A DNA stretch of 55,211 bases, from the NCBI GenBank assembly GCA_017527495.1, contig JAFXPY010000040.1, positions 1 through 55,211 on the forward strand. The letters run 5' to 3'. The translations under genes and the position numbers were made by a program. The notes under the pieces were generated by a model. That model was not told the DNA's origin. It made no database searches and was given only the letters and a program-made list of their open reading frames with translations. This document shows, in pieces, positions 1 through 7,920 of the stretch; position 1 is the first letter of the stretch, and every line of letters begins with the position of its first letter. The DNA is from Paludibacteraceae bacterium (GTDB lineage: Bacteria > Bacteroidota > Bacteroidia > Bacteroidales > Paludibacteraceae).

Positions 1-72
1 AAGTGAGTTCGATTTGCTCGTTTCAGATTTTATTGCTAACTTTGCCATCGTTATATGTTTTTTTTCTCACCA

Positions 73-103
73 CAAAGTTACAAAAACTTTGTCATATAAC
101 CAA
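73..103 (-). promoter_or_regulatory. Possible leftward promoter (TAnnTTTG type)
   Basis: On the minus strand the bases 80-73 read TAACTTTG, a good Bacteroidota -7 box, and CTTG lies 20 bases upstream (about 104-101). A small dyad, CAAAGTT at 73-79 and AACTTTG at 85-91, overlaps the -7 box. The gene it would serve lies outside the window. Confidence 0.4.
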
Positions 104-135
104 GGCTTTCTTGTTGAAAATTAGCAAGAAAGCCT
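103..135 (+). terminator. Hairpin, possible rightward terminator
   Basis: A perfect 11-bp stem (AGGCTTTCTTG at 103-113 with CAAGAAAGCCT at 125-135) has an 11-base loop and is followed by ATTTTTCCCC. It could end a transcript entering from the left of the window. It also overlaps the upstream part of the possible leftward promoter. Confidence 0.4.
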
Positions 136-206
136 ATTTTTCCCCAATCAAAATACGACTACCATTCACAAATTCTTACAGACATCCATTCGCCGATCGT
201 ATACAT

Positions 207-238
207 AAAAAAACTGCCTAACAAAACTTGTTAGACAG
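207..238 (-). terminator. Intrinsic terminator of the leftward glmM-surE-signalling operon
   Basis: The arms CTGCCTAACAA (214-224) and TTGTTAGACAG (228-238) pair with one mismatch around a 3-base loop. On the minus strand the stem is followed by seven T. It lies about 105 bases after the stop codon of the last gene of the leftward operon. Confidence 0.8.
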
Positions 239-343
239 CCTCCTTTCACAAAATTAACCTTTAGAATTTATTATTATATAATAGAAAATCAAAACACGCA
301 CGACAAAGATACAACATTTTCCCGGACTTCGGGTTCTACAAAA

Positions 344-1183
344 TCAGTAGATTGTACCTTCGAGCATCCTTCGGAAATTTGGCATAGGACGTTTTGTGTC
401 GCGTTCCACTATGAGTGTTTTCAGTCCTGCATAGATGCGCACTTCCTTTTCTAATTCTGCGAGATTGGCCTTTTCACCAAAATATGCCGGTGCAAAAGCT
501 TTCCAGAAACGCGCTGCCGTTGCGTTGTCCATGTGGAATGCCTCTTTAGTGAAGGCTTCATCATTGAGATTGCAGGTGAGATAGACCATTCCGAGGTCAA
601 ACATAGGGTAACCATAGCAGAAATCGCCTAAATCTATAAGATATTTATCGCGTTTGCCATTGTTTTCAACAAACAATCCGTTGCCAAACTGCAAATCGCC
701 ATGTATAGCAGTTTTTGCTTCAGGTGCATTGACAATAAAGTCTTTTATTTTTTGTTTTTGTTCGTCAGTGAAGAATGGGTTTTGTTCGAGCAGTGTGAGA
801 TAGTGGTCTTTGACATTTTTGAATTGTGTGGTGTCAACTTCTGTTTGGTGAAGTTGTCGGCATAATTCAGCAAATTCTTTTGCGAGCGGTTCTACGAGTT
901 CGGGATTTTCACCTACGGCACGAGCGTAAGATTTTTTTCCGTATAATCTTTCGAATTGTATTCCCAAACGTTTACCGTCAGTGATAAGTCGACCGGGTTT
1001 TGGAGTAGGAATACCTGCGGCATAGACTTTTTGAGCAAGTTCGAGTTCTTGTCTTGCAGACTCAAAGTTGCGAAAATAGATTTTGAGCATTACATTAGGA
1101 TTGGTCTTGTGGTCGTAGCTTGCACCATTTGCACCTTCTCCTGATTGCACATAATCATTAAGATCAATAAGTAGTGGTTCCAT
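344..1183 (-). CDS. APH/choline-kinase-fold phosphotransferase (TIGR02172-like)
   Basis: A 279-residue protein with the aminoglycoside phosphotransferase fold. The Brenner-type catalytic motif HGDLQFGNGLF is near residue 160 and the metal-binding LIDLGDFCYG near residue 185. An N-terminal lobe with ANGASYDHKTNPNVMLKIY resembles the nucleotide-binding region. The family (TIGR02172 group in my reading) has no settled substrate, so antibiotic resistance should not be inferred. It is the last gene of a tightly packed leftward operon, 8 bases after the RelA/SpoT-like gene, and is followed by a strong terminator. A role in phosphorylating a small molecule or protein linked to the signalling genes upstream is inference only. 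Confidence 0.8.
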   Translation of the reverse strand: MEPLLIDLNDYVQSGEGANGASYDHKTNPNVMLKIYFRNFESARQELELAQKVYAAGIPTPKPGRLITDGKRLGIQFERLYGKKSYARAVGENPELVEPLAKEFAELCRQLHQTEVDTTQFKNVKDHYLTLLEQNPFFTDEQKQKIKDFIVNAPEAKTAIHGDLQFGNGLFVENNGKRDKYLIDLGDFCYGYPMFDLGMVYLTCNLNDEAFTKEAFHMDNATAARFWKAFAPAYFGEKANLAELEKEVRIYAGLKTLIVERDTKRPMPNFRRMLEGTIY

Positions 1184-1191
1184 TGTGGTAT

Positions 1192-2283
1192 TTATTTTTG
1201 GTTCATAAAAGGTAGATTTTCAATTTGTTTGAGTGTCATATCTGCCAACATTTCGTTTTGTGTACCTTCGCCATTGAGACTGTCATATAGCCACTTGAGT
1301 CCGAATTTACCGCCACCTTTTTTCATTATTTCAACAATACATATATCTTGCAGTCCTATTGCTGAAGAGATGATATCTATGTCGGTTGTTCCGAGTTGAT
1401 GGCGTGCAAGTCTATATGCGTCGTCCTCGTTTTGTCTGATTAGTTTTTCGACATCACCAAGTGTGTTGCAGCCCAAAGTTTTCAATATTGGCAGATAGAC
1501 CATCAGCGGCACTTCTTGTATCTCAGCTTGGTTGATAGCGGCAATGCGCCGGTTGAAATTGTCAAGCGGACTTGCTTGCAGATAGCTCTTGAATGTTTCA
1601 CCATCCAACAACACATCGTCAAGTTTGCCATTTTGCACAAGTTGCTGAACACGACGACGATAGTCGTTGAGTTCAGTACGGATACGACTAAACTCATCGT
1701 CAGCCAATTCCAACATACCTGCCAGACGATTCATCTGTCGCATATACTCGCGTGGTATTTCTATATCCGATTTATAGCCGGTGTCGTGATTGATTGATGC
1801 CCATGCGTGTTGCAGCGTTGTACGAATTTGAAGTTCGAACTTGATTTTGTTAAGTTCAGGCATTTGTGGATCTTCAAAAAGAGTTTTTGGCACCTGACAA
1901 ATATAGTGAAGTGAGTTATAGCCAAAGCTGTCTAATTGGTGCAGGCGCCGTTTGTCAACAGAGTTGTCCCAATCGATAGTAAAGACTCGCTCGGCCATTG
2001 CGGCAAGGCGGTCGACATCATCAGTATAGAAAGTGATAAACCGGCCCCCAAGCAAATCAGTTATGTCATAGATTGAGTGATATTTTGATCCTTTAAGTTG
2101 GAGCTTACCTGTAAGACTATGTTCTGTCTTGAGCCTTGTTGCCACGGCAGTAACCACTATGCCACTATCTTGTATCATCTTTTCGAGTGTCTGAGAAACG
2201 ATTTCATTCAAACGGTTAAGCACAGGCAAGAGTTGATGATACTCGTCGAGCAAAATTTGCGTATGAAAGTCTAACTGAGGCAT
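1192..2283 (-). CDS. RelA/SpoT-domain protein, small alarmone synthetase-like with C-terminal extension
   Basis: A 363-residue protein. Residues about 30-190 carry the RelA/SpoT synthetase fold: RLKTEHSLTGKL, ITDLLGGRFITFYTDD, GYNSLHYI, and ELQIRTTLQHAWASINHD, the last close to the 'E-QIRT--WAS--H' signature of small alarmone synthetases such as RelQ. No N-terminal HD hydrolase domain is present, so (p)ppGpp synthesis rather than breakdown is the likely activity, if active. Residues about 200-363 form an extension I do not recognise. It sits 6 bases after the STAS gene and 8 before the kinase-fold gene, inside one operon. Inactive or nucleotide-binding-only versions are possible. Confidence 0.8.
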   Translation of the reverse strand: MPQLDFHTQILLDEYHQLLPVLNRLNEIVSQTLEKMIQDSGIVVTAVATRLKTEHSLTGKLQLKGSKYHSIYDITDLLGGRFITFYTDDVDRLAAMAERVFTIDWDNSVDKRRLHQLDSFGYNSLHYICQVPKTLFEDPQMPELNKIKFELQIRTTLQHAWASINHDTGYKSDIEIPREYMRQMNRLAGMLELADDEFSRIRTELNDYRRRVQQLVQNGKLDDVLLDGETFKSYLQASPLDNFNRRIAAINQAEIQEVPLMVYLPILKTLGCNTLGDVEKLIRQNEDDAYRLARHQLGTTDIDIISSAIGLQDICIVEIMKKGGGKFGLKWLYDSLNGEGTQNEMLADMTLKQIENLPFMNQK

Positions 2284-2289
2284 AACAAA

Positions 2290-2589
2290 CTATTGTATTT
2301 CAAAAAGACTCACAAAACCGGTCATAACAAAAACTTGTCTGATATCATCACTTATGTGACGGACAATGACTTTATTGTTTTTCAGTGCGGCTTCTTTTCT
2401 GATTGACAAGAATATACGAAGTCCTGACGATGATATATAGTCAAGTTTCGAACAGTCGAGCACTATTTCTGAATTAGTTACATCATACAAAGGTTTTACG
2501 TCTTCAGCTGTAGTTACAGCAGCTGCAGTGTCGAGACGACCTTCAAAATAGGCAACATATTGATTACCTTCTTGTTTAATTGTAGTCAT
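2290..2589 (-). CDS. STAS-domain anti-anti-sigma factor-like protein
   Basis: A 99-residue single STAS domain. The phosphorylatable serine lies in the typical setting LDCSKLDYISSSGLRIFLSIRK (residues about 60-80, written here as its core DYISSSGLR). Proteins of this type are bound or released by a serine kinase according to their phosphorylation state. The upstream neighbour, 3 bases away, encodes a SpoIIE-type phosphatase with a kinase-like HATPase domain, so the two probably form a partner-switching pair. No sigma factor is in the operon, so the output is unknown. Confidence 0.88.
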   Translation of the reverse strand: MTTIKQEGNQYVAYFEGRLDTAAAVTTAEDVKPLYDVTNSEIVLDCSKLDYISSSGLRIFLSIRKEAALKNNKVIVRHISDDIRQVFVMTGFVSLFEIQ

Positions 2590-2592
2590 ATA

Positions 2593-4686
2593 TTATAGTT
2601 TTTTTATTAGCGTTAATATGTTTTTGTTATCGATGCGTTGATAATGTATTTCATCCATTATTTGTCGAACGAGGTATATTCCTAATCCTCCAATTTGTCG
2701 TTCTTCAGCAGAAAGGGTGATATCTGCATCGGCTTGTTTAGTCGGGTCGAAAGGTTTGCCACTATCAGAAACAACAAACACAATTTGGCTATTGCTTCGT
2801 TCGGCTTCGATAAGCACACGACCGCTTTGTCCTTCAGGATAGGCATAGAGCATAACGTTACTTACAATTTCTTCGAGAGCAAGATTTATACTCATATCAA
2901 GAGTTGGTGGAACACCTAAACCTTCTACCCATTCAGCAAGTGTCGGTATTTGCTGAATATCGTTGCGCATTACAAGTGTGTGCTTGACTGTCTGAACCTT
3001 GCTACTTGGGGTTTGATTGTCTGGAATATATTTTATAATCAGCATAGTGAGGTCATCGCTTTGTTCGGCTTCGCCCACAAATGCTTTTACGGCTTGTTCC
3101 ATTTGTGCTAATTGATGTTTTGTTTCTTGAGCATTATCCCAAAGGGCAAGATTGTTTTCTATTCTTTGCTCTGCGAAGAGTTCTTTGTTTTCATTTTCGG
3201 CTTCGCTCAGTCCATCGGTATAGAGGAATACAATGTCGTTTTGTCTCAATTTTATTTGTTGTCCTTGAAATGCAAATCCTGTCAATATACCTAATGGTAG
3301 ATTGGCATTGACAGTTAGTTGCTCAACACTTTTTGTTTCATTGCGGATGATGTAAGGTGCGTTATGTCCTGCATTACAATAGAGTAAATCACCAGTTTGC
3401 AGGTCAAGTGCGCCAAGAAAAGCAGTAACAAACATATTTTGTTCGCTCATCTCTGACATAGCTTCATTCATTTTTTCTATTATAGTACTCGGCGTGTCAT
3501 CGTGTGCTGAAAGCGTTCGGAACAAAGATCTTGTTACCGCCATAACGAGGGCAGCAGGTATGCCTTTACCGCTCACATCGCCTATAATAAAGAAAAGTTT
3601 ATTTTCGCGGATGTAGAAATCGTAGAGGTCGCCTCCCACTTCTTTTGCAGGTAGGACAACACCGGACATATCAAGGTCTTGTCGGTCAGGATAGGGAGGA
3701 AACATTTTAGGCAACATAGCAAATTGTACATTTTTTGCTACTTCCAATTCGTTTTGCATTTTTTCTTTTTGTCCGTTGAGCTCAATCAAGGTTTGGACAT
3801 CTTTGATTGATTTATAGACGATAAAGATTAGTATCAGCACGCCGACAATCATTAGTATAGTGACTAACAATCCTATTTTTTTAAGGTTTCTGAATATCAC
3901 ATCATCAGGTACAATGATGGCTATTTTCCATCCTGTTGCGTCAATATCTTCGGTGAATATATGATATTTTCTTCCAGAAAGGGTGTCCGGCTCCGGTACG
4001 AGGTGTGTCCCATTGCCTGATGTTATTGAGTAATAGCTCTCCGGATAGATTTGTAGATATTCAGAAATCCTTTGTAAGTGCCTGAGTGAGAGGTCGGCAA
4101 GTGCAACTGCAACTACTTTTCCACTTTTGTCGCGTATTGGGTAGGAGCAACTGACGAGCATCGCATTTGCTCCGGCATTGTCGAAATATGGTTCGCACCA
4201 CCAACAAGAGTCTATTGTCAGTCCATTGTTGAACCATTCTGATTGCAGATAGTCGTGAGTTTCACTACCTATTTGTTTTGTTTCGACTTGAGCACCTTCG
4301 CCATACTCTAATTTATGGGCATACACTTCATACCACTTGCCGTAACTTGGATAATAATTATCGACAAAAGCTATAGCTGCCCCCTCCATATTAGGTGTGT
4401 TCTCTACAATGATTTTGGCAATATAAGCCATCGTGTCAGGATTGTCTAAATAATGTTGGGCCATAAATGCCATAGCCGTGACAGCTGCTTCGAGTTGGTT
4501 GGTTATGATGTCTATTTCCAATTCAGCTCGCTTCAGTTCACTTGTTGCACGGTTAGATGCTTCTTCACGAATACCATGACTTGAATAGAAATATTGTATG
4601 CATGCCGTTAGCTCAAGAACGACTGCCGCGACAACAATAATCCAAACGCCATTTCTATTTCTAATTTGGATTTTTCTTTTTTTCAT
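2593..4686 (-). CDS. Membrane sensor SpoIIE-family (PP2C) phosphatase with C-terminal HATPase
   Basis: About 697 residues. Order: transmembrane helix near residues 10-30; extracytoplasmic sensor of the Cache type (about 45-265, with conserved WY/F segments such as GKWYEVYAH and TGWKIAIIVP); second helix at about 275-297; short linker; PP2C/SpoIIE phosphatase (about 330-535, with GGDLYDFY, GDVSGKGIPAAL and FLYTDGL); and a HATPase_c domain of the RsbW/anti-sigma kinase type (about 560-697, with NLALEEIVSNVMLYAY and GGLGIYLV). The start is placed at the ATG at 4686, one base after the upstream stop, because the nine residues before it add nothing to the helix. It probably senses an outside ligand and sets the phosphorylation of the STAS protein encoded next. 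Confidence 0.88.
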   Translation of the reverse strand: MKKRKIQIRNRNGVWIIVVAAVVLELTACIQYFYSSHGIREEASNRATSELKRAELEIDIITNQLEAAVTAMAFMAQHYLDNPDTMAYIAKIIVENTPNMEGAAIAFVDNYYPSYGKWYEVYAHKLEYGEGAQVETKQIGSETHDYLQSEWFNNGLTIDSCWWCEPYFDNAGANAMLVSCSYPIRDKSGKVVAVALADLSLRHLQRISEYLQIYPESYYSITSGNGTHLVPEPDTLSGRKYHIFTEDIDATGWKIAIIVPDDVIFRNLKKIGLLVTILMIVGVLILIFIVYKSIKDVQTLIELNGQKEKMQNELEVAKNVQFAMLPKMFPPYPDRQDLDMSGVVLPAKEVGGDLYDFYIRENKLFFIIGDVSGKGIPAALVMAVTRSLFRTLSAHDDTPSTIIEKMNEAMSEMSEQNMFVTAFLGALDLQTGDLLYCNAGHNAPYIIRNETKSVEQLTVNANLPLGILTGFAFQGQQIKLRQNDIVFLYTDGLSEAENENKELFAEQRIENNLALWDNAQETKHQLAQMEQAVKAFVGEAEQSDDLTMLIIKYIPDNQTPSSKVQTVKHTLVMRNDIQQIPTLAEWVEGLGVPPTLDMSINLALEEIVSNVMLYAYPEGQSGRVLIEAERSNSQIVFVVSDSGKPFDPTKQADADITLSAEERQIGGLGIYLVRQIMDEIHYQRIDNKNILTLIKKL

Positions 4687-4687
4687 A

Positions 4688-4966
4688 TCACATTGAGACC
4701 AATAAACTTGCAATCATAAAAGGCATCATACCGATGAGTATACCCTTGCTTAGATTCCAAGTGTTTGTTAAATAAAAAACAAAAATGAGCCCCATATCGG
4801 GGAACACACTGCATAGGAGTAGTTTGCTCAAAATACTATGGTCGTAGAACTGCATTGTTTGTAGATAGTACCAGAGCTCATAGCGTTCTATATATGCCCA
4901 CATAAAAAGTATAGGCGATAGTGCTCCGACGAGTATTCCTATCCAATATTTATCAAATCTTTCCAT
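4688..4966 (-). CDS. Small integral membrane protein, function unknown
   Basis: A 92-residue protein with three likely membrane segments: about 8-25 (WIGILVGALSPILFMWAY), 45-65 and 72-92. I do not recognise a named domain. It overlaps the 3' end of surE by 14 bases and ends one base before the SpoIIE gene, so it is translated as part of the operon. In some Bacteroidales that I recall, surE is followed by lpxB and a small membrane protein; here lpxB is absent. That comparison is from memory and should be checked. Confidence 0.7.
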   Translation of the reverse strand: MERFDKYWIGILVGALSPILFMWAYIERYELWYYLQTMQFYDHSILSKLLLCSVFPDMGLIFVFYLTNTWNLSKGILIGMMPFMIASLLVSM

Positions 4967-5696
4967 TTAATTTGTTGAGCGCATTATGTTCTGTTGTATC
5001 TATTGACGACGGACAGATTGAGATATATCCTTCTTGCATTGCATAGAGGTCAGTATCTGCGGCTTCGGGTTCGTCGTTGTTTAGGTATCCGGCGAGCCAA
5101 TAGATTGGATTGCCCTGCGGATCAGCAGTTGAGACAACATCCTCAGCCCAATGGGCACGACACTGACGAGTAAAGCGATAACCTTTCAGTTGTCCTATCG
5201 GCGCATTGACATTCCAACATATTGACGCTTTTTCATCTTTGAGCAACAAGACTATTTCTTTTATGTACTTAGCAAAATAACTGAAATCAGCTTCTTGACG
5301 ATGGTCGTCAAGCGAGAAACCGATAGCCGGCACACCTTGTTCGCAGGCTGTGAACACGATTCCCATTGTGCCGGAATAAATCACATTGACTGACGCATTT
5401 GAGCCATGATTGATTCCTGCTACTACGATGTCCGGCTTATGGTTTTTGCACAACACCTCAAGACCTAATTTGACGCAATCTGTTGGTGTGCCATCAGACA
5501 CATAGGTATCACGTTTGTCGGTATGTGCAATTTGTTTTAGGCGCATTGGTGCACCCATTGTTACGGCATTTGACTGCCCTGAACGCCCGCCATTAGGAGC
5601 AACAATGGTTACATGCCCTAATTCTTCCATTATAGACGCCAAGACCTCAAGTCCTTTTGCTTGATAGCCATCATCATTTGCTATAAGTATCTCCAT
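4953..5696 (-). CDS. surE: 5'/3'-nucleotidase SurE
   Basis: A 247-residue protein, the usual size for SurE. The metal-binding NDD is at residues 7-9 (ILIANDDGYQAKGLEVL), followed by GGRSGQSNAVT with the conserved Ser/Asn, DGTPTDCVKLGL, and AGINHGSN. SurE removes phosphate from nucleoside monophosphates and is linked to stationary-phase survival. It starts 3 bases after glmM and overlaps the next gene by 14 bases, so it is co-transcribed with both. Confidence 0.95.
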   Translation of the reverse strand: MEILIANDDGYQAKGLEVLASIMEELGHVTIVAPNGGRSGQSNAVTMGAPMRLKQIAHTDKRDTYVSDGTPTDCVKLGLEVLCKNHKPDIVVAGINHGSNASVNVIYSGTMGIVFTACEQGVPAIGFSLDDHRQEADFSYFAKYIKEIVLLLKDEKASICWNVNAPIGQLKGYRFTRQCRAHWAEDVVSTADPQGNPIYWLAGYLNNDEPEAADTDLYAMQEGYISICPSSIDTTEHNALNKLNGKI

Positions 5697-5699
5697 AAA

Positions 5700-7094
5700 C
5701 TATAATTTGGCAATATGCTTTGCGTCAGCGATGATTTGTTGAGCGAGTTTGTCGGCTTCTTCCATTGTTGGAGCTTCTGAATAGACACGGATTATTGGTT
5801 CCGTGTTTGATTTGCGAAGATGTACCCAGCAATTATCGAAATCAATACGCACACCGTCAACATCATTGACGGGTTGGTTGTTATATTTCTTTTTCAATGC
5901 TGCCAACAAAGCATCTACGTCACATTCGGGTGTAAGGTCGATACGATTTTTCGAGATATAGTAGTCGGGGTATTTGGCTCTCAACTCTGATACTTTACAT
6001 TTTTGTTTTGCCAAATGAGTCAGGAACAATGCTATACCTACAAGAGCATCGCGACCATAGTGTGAAGCAGGATAGATAACTCCGCCATTTCCTTCGCCAC
6101 CAATAACTGCATGAACGCGTTTCATCTCTGCAACAACATTGACCTCACCCACAGCCGAAGCAGAATAAACGCCGTTACATTTCTTTGTGACATCGGCCAA
6201 AGCGCGAGTGCTTGAAAGATTTGAGACAGTATTACCCGGTGTGTTTTCGAGCACATAATCTGCCACACTGACAAGTGTATATTCTTCTCCAAACATCTTG
6301 CCGTCCTCGCACACGATGGCAAGACGGTCAACATCCGGATCGACACAAAAACCGACATCAGCTTCACCCTTTGCAAGTAAAGCAGATATCTCTGTCAGAT
6401 TTTGGGGCAACGGTTCCGGATTGTGAGCAAAATAGCCGTCAGGTGTGCAATTGAGTTTGATTATGTTTTCTTTCTCAACTCCAATAGCCTCAAGCAGAGG
6501 TGGAAGGGCTATTGCACCTACCGAGTTGACGCAATCTATTGCGACACGGAAATGAGCATTTTTGATTGCACGGACATCAACCAGTTCAAGCGACAAGACA
6601 TTGTCGATATGATGTTTGAGTGCTTCATTGTCATATTTCACTTTTCCGACTTTATCTACTTCAGCAAATAAATAGTCGTCGTTTTCCGCATATTTGAGCA
6701 CTTCTTTACCTTCGGCATCATTCAAAAATTCTCCTTTTTCGTTCAGAAGTTTGAGTGCATTCCATTGCTTTGGATTGTGAGACGCTGTCAGAATGATGCC
6801 CCCCGCAGCCTGATTGACGCATACAGCAATTTCCGTTGTCGGAGTCGTAGCGAGTCCGATATTCACCACATCATAACCCATTCCAAGCAATGTCCCGGTT
6901 ACCAACAGATCAACCATTTGACCTGAGATACGTGCGTCACGACCTACTACAATTTTTTTGTTTGAAGGCAAATTTTGAGCGCGTTGTTTAGCGAATGCCG
7001 CTGTAAAACGAACCACATCGACAGGGGTCAAACCACTGCCAACAGAGCCTCCTATTGTACCTCTAATTCCACTGATAGATTTTACTAATGTCAT
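5700..7094 (-). CDS. glmM: Phosphoglucosamine mutase
   Basis: A 464-residue alpha-D-phosphohexomutase. The phosphoserine loop TASHNP places the catalytic Ser at residue 105. The metal loop DPDVDRLAIV and sugar-binding GGEGNGGVIYP follow, and the C-terminal phosphate-binding loop RKSNTEPIIRVYSEA is intact. The family converts glucosamine-6-phosphate to glucosamine-1-phosphate for UDP-GlcNAc, the precursor of peptidoglycan and lipid A. A phosphomannomutase or phosphoglucomutase role cannot be fully excluded from motifs alone, but length and the neighbouring DUF4827 gene fit Bacteroidales GlmM. It is the second gene of the leftward operon. Confidence 0.88.
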   Translation of the reverse strand: MTLVKSISGIRGTIGGSVGSGLTPVDVVRFTAAFAKQRAQNLPSNKKIVVGRDARISGQMVDLLVTGTLLGMGYDVVNIGLATTPTTEIAVCVNQAAGGIILTASHNPKQWNALKLLNEKGEFLNDAEGKEVLKYAENDDYLFAEVDKVGKVKYDNEALKHHIDNVLSLELVDVRAIKNAHFRVAIDCVNSVGAIALPPLLEAIGVEKENIIKLNCTPDGYFAHNPEPLPQNLTEISALLAKGEADVGFCVDPDVDRLAIVCEDGKMFGEEYTLVSVADYVLENTPGNTVSNLSSTRALADVTKKCNGVYSASAVGEVNVVAEMKRVHAVIGGEGNGGVIYPASHYGRDALVGIALFLTHLAKQKCKVSELRAKYPDYYISKNRIDLTPECDVDALLAALKKKYNNQPVNDVDGVRIDFDNCWVHLRKSNTEPIIRVYSEAPTMEEADKLAQQIIADAKHIAKL

Positions 7095-7106
7095 TGTATA
7101 TTGTAA

Positions 7107-7673
7107 TTATTTTTTTATTCCTTTAATTTTCAAGTCGTAACAATAAGGCGTTACGTACGACATATCAGATGTCGTTCCTAATTTTGACGGACAGATGACT
7201 TTTGCCTCTGCATTTTTTCGTTTCATTCGAGCCAATGCCGCAGCAACACCTTGGCAGGCACACAAATCTGTCCAGTTGCTCGTGCTGTATGAAGCAATAG
7301 AAAAGGCAACTGGATTTGGACCATCCATAGTTGTCCAATAATTAATCGTATCTGCCTGAACATCAAGTGTGTACTTGCGAAAACGCAAAATTATTTCATC
7401 GGTACGACTCAATGCAGCAGTAGCGGTATCACCTTTCGATACCTCATGATAGTACAAATTGTCATACCCGGGTATAAGCGCATAGTCTTTTTCTCCCCAA
7501 ACATAAGTAGAGTCAGGGAAAGAGCCTAATATATTCAAACCATTTCGTTCAATATAATTGTTAATTAGTTGTTTCTCAGCTTCGAGCTGCTTACTATATG
7601 TGTTTGAGTTTCTACATCCAAGCATCACCAAGCCACAAAAAAATACTATGAATAAATACGCTATTTTTCTCAT
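7107..7673 (-). CDS. DUF4827-type lipoprotein
   Basis: About 188 residues from the chosen ATG at 7673. This start gives a clean lipoprotein signal, MRKIAYLFIVFFCGLVMLGC, with the lipidated Cys at residue 20. An in-frame ATG 24 bases upstream (7697) is possible but would put a poor leader before the signal. The mature part resembles DUF4827 proteins, which I recall as FKBP-like lipoproteins encoded beside glmM in Bacteroidales. It is the first gene of the leftward operon. Function is unknown; a folding role in the envelope would be inference. Confidence 0.78.
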   Translation of the reverse strand: MRKIAYLFIVFFCGLVMLGCRNSNTYSKQLEAEKQLINNYIERNGLNILGSFPDSTYVWGEKDYALIPGYDNLYYHEVSKGDTATAALSRTDEIILRFRKYTLDVQADTINYWTTMDGPNPVAFSIASYSTSNWTDLCACQGVAAALARMKRKNAEAKVICPSKLGTTSDMSYVTPYCYDLKIKGIKK

Positions 7674-7718
7674 TTTCAAACAAATCATTTCTTTCAAACT
7701 ATTTTACATTTTAATATG

Positions 7719-7750
7719 CAAAATTAATAAAAATTTAGATACAAAACAAG
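7719..7750 (-). promoter_or_regulatory. Promoter of the DUF4827-glmM-surE-signalling operon
   Basis: On the minus strand bases 7726-7719 read TAATTTTG, a full Bacteroidota -7 box. ACTTG (7750-7747) lies 20 bases upstream as the -33 region. It is about 45 bases before the lipoprotein ATG. The stretch 7740-7850 is very A+T-rich with repeats of TATTTA, without an open frame. Confidence 0.65.
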
Positions 7751-7862
7751 TATTAAACAAGATAATTTTGATTTACATATTTACTTATTTACGATTTGGC
7801 TATTTATTTTTCTATTTAACTATTTGATTGCAGCATTTCTAATTCTACATTCTATTTTAATC

Positions 7863-7893
7863 TTGCTTTTATCGAAAAAAACATGTAATTTTG
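7863..7893 (+). promoter_or_regulatory. Promoter of sufS
   Basis: TAATTTTG at 7886-7893 with TTGC at 7863-7866, about 20 bases apart. The -7 box overlaps the upstream possible start at 7891, so translation must begin at the ATG at 7921. Confidence 0.7.
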
Positions 7894-7920
7894 CAAAAAT
7901 TTACAAAAAACATTGCAAGA

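Larger units (their letters stand above)
1..343. other. Intergenic region at the left edge
   Basis: No credible gene is seen. A 72-codon open frame at 3-221 has no recognisable domain and crosses both hairpins, so I treat it as chance. The region holds a hairpin at 103-135, a possible leftward promoter at 73-103 for a gene beyond the left edge, and a strong leftward terminator at 207-238 that ends the operon coming from the right. Confidence 0.6.

Noticed and set aside
3-221. 72-codon open frame on the plus strand
   Set aside because: It crosses two hairpins, has no recognisable domain or start context, and lies between convergent or divergent signals.
344-1183. Antibiotic-resistance call for the APH-fold protein
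   Set aside because: It has the kinase fold motifs but belongs with a group of unknown substrate in a housekeeping/signalling operon, with no sign of transfer.
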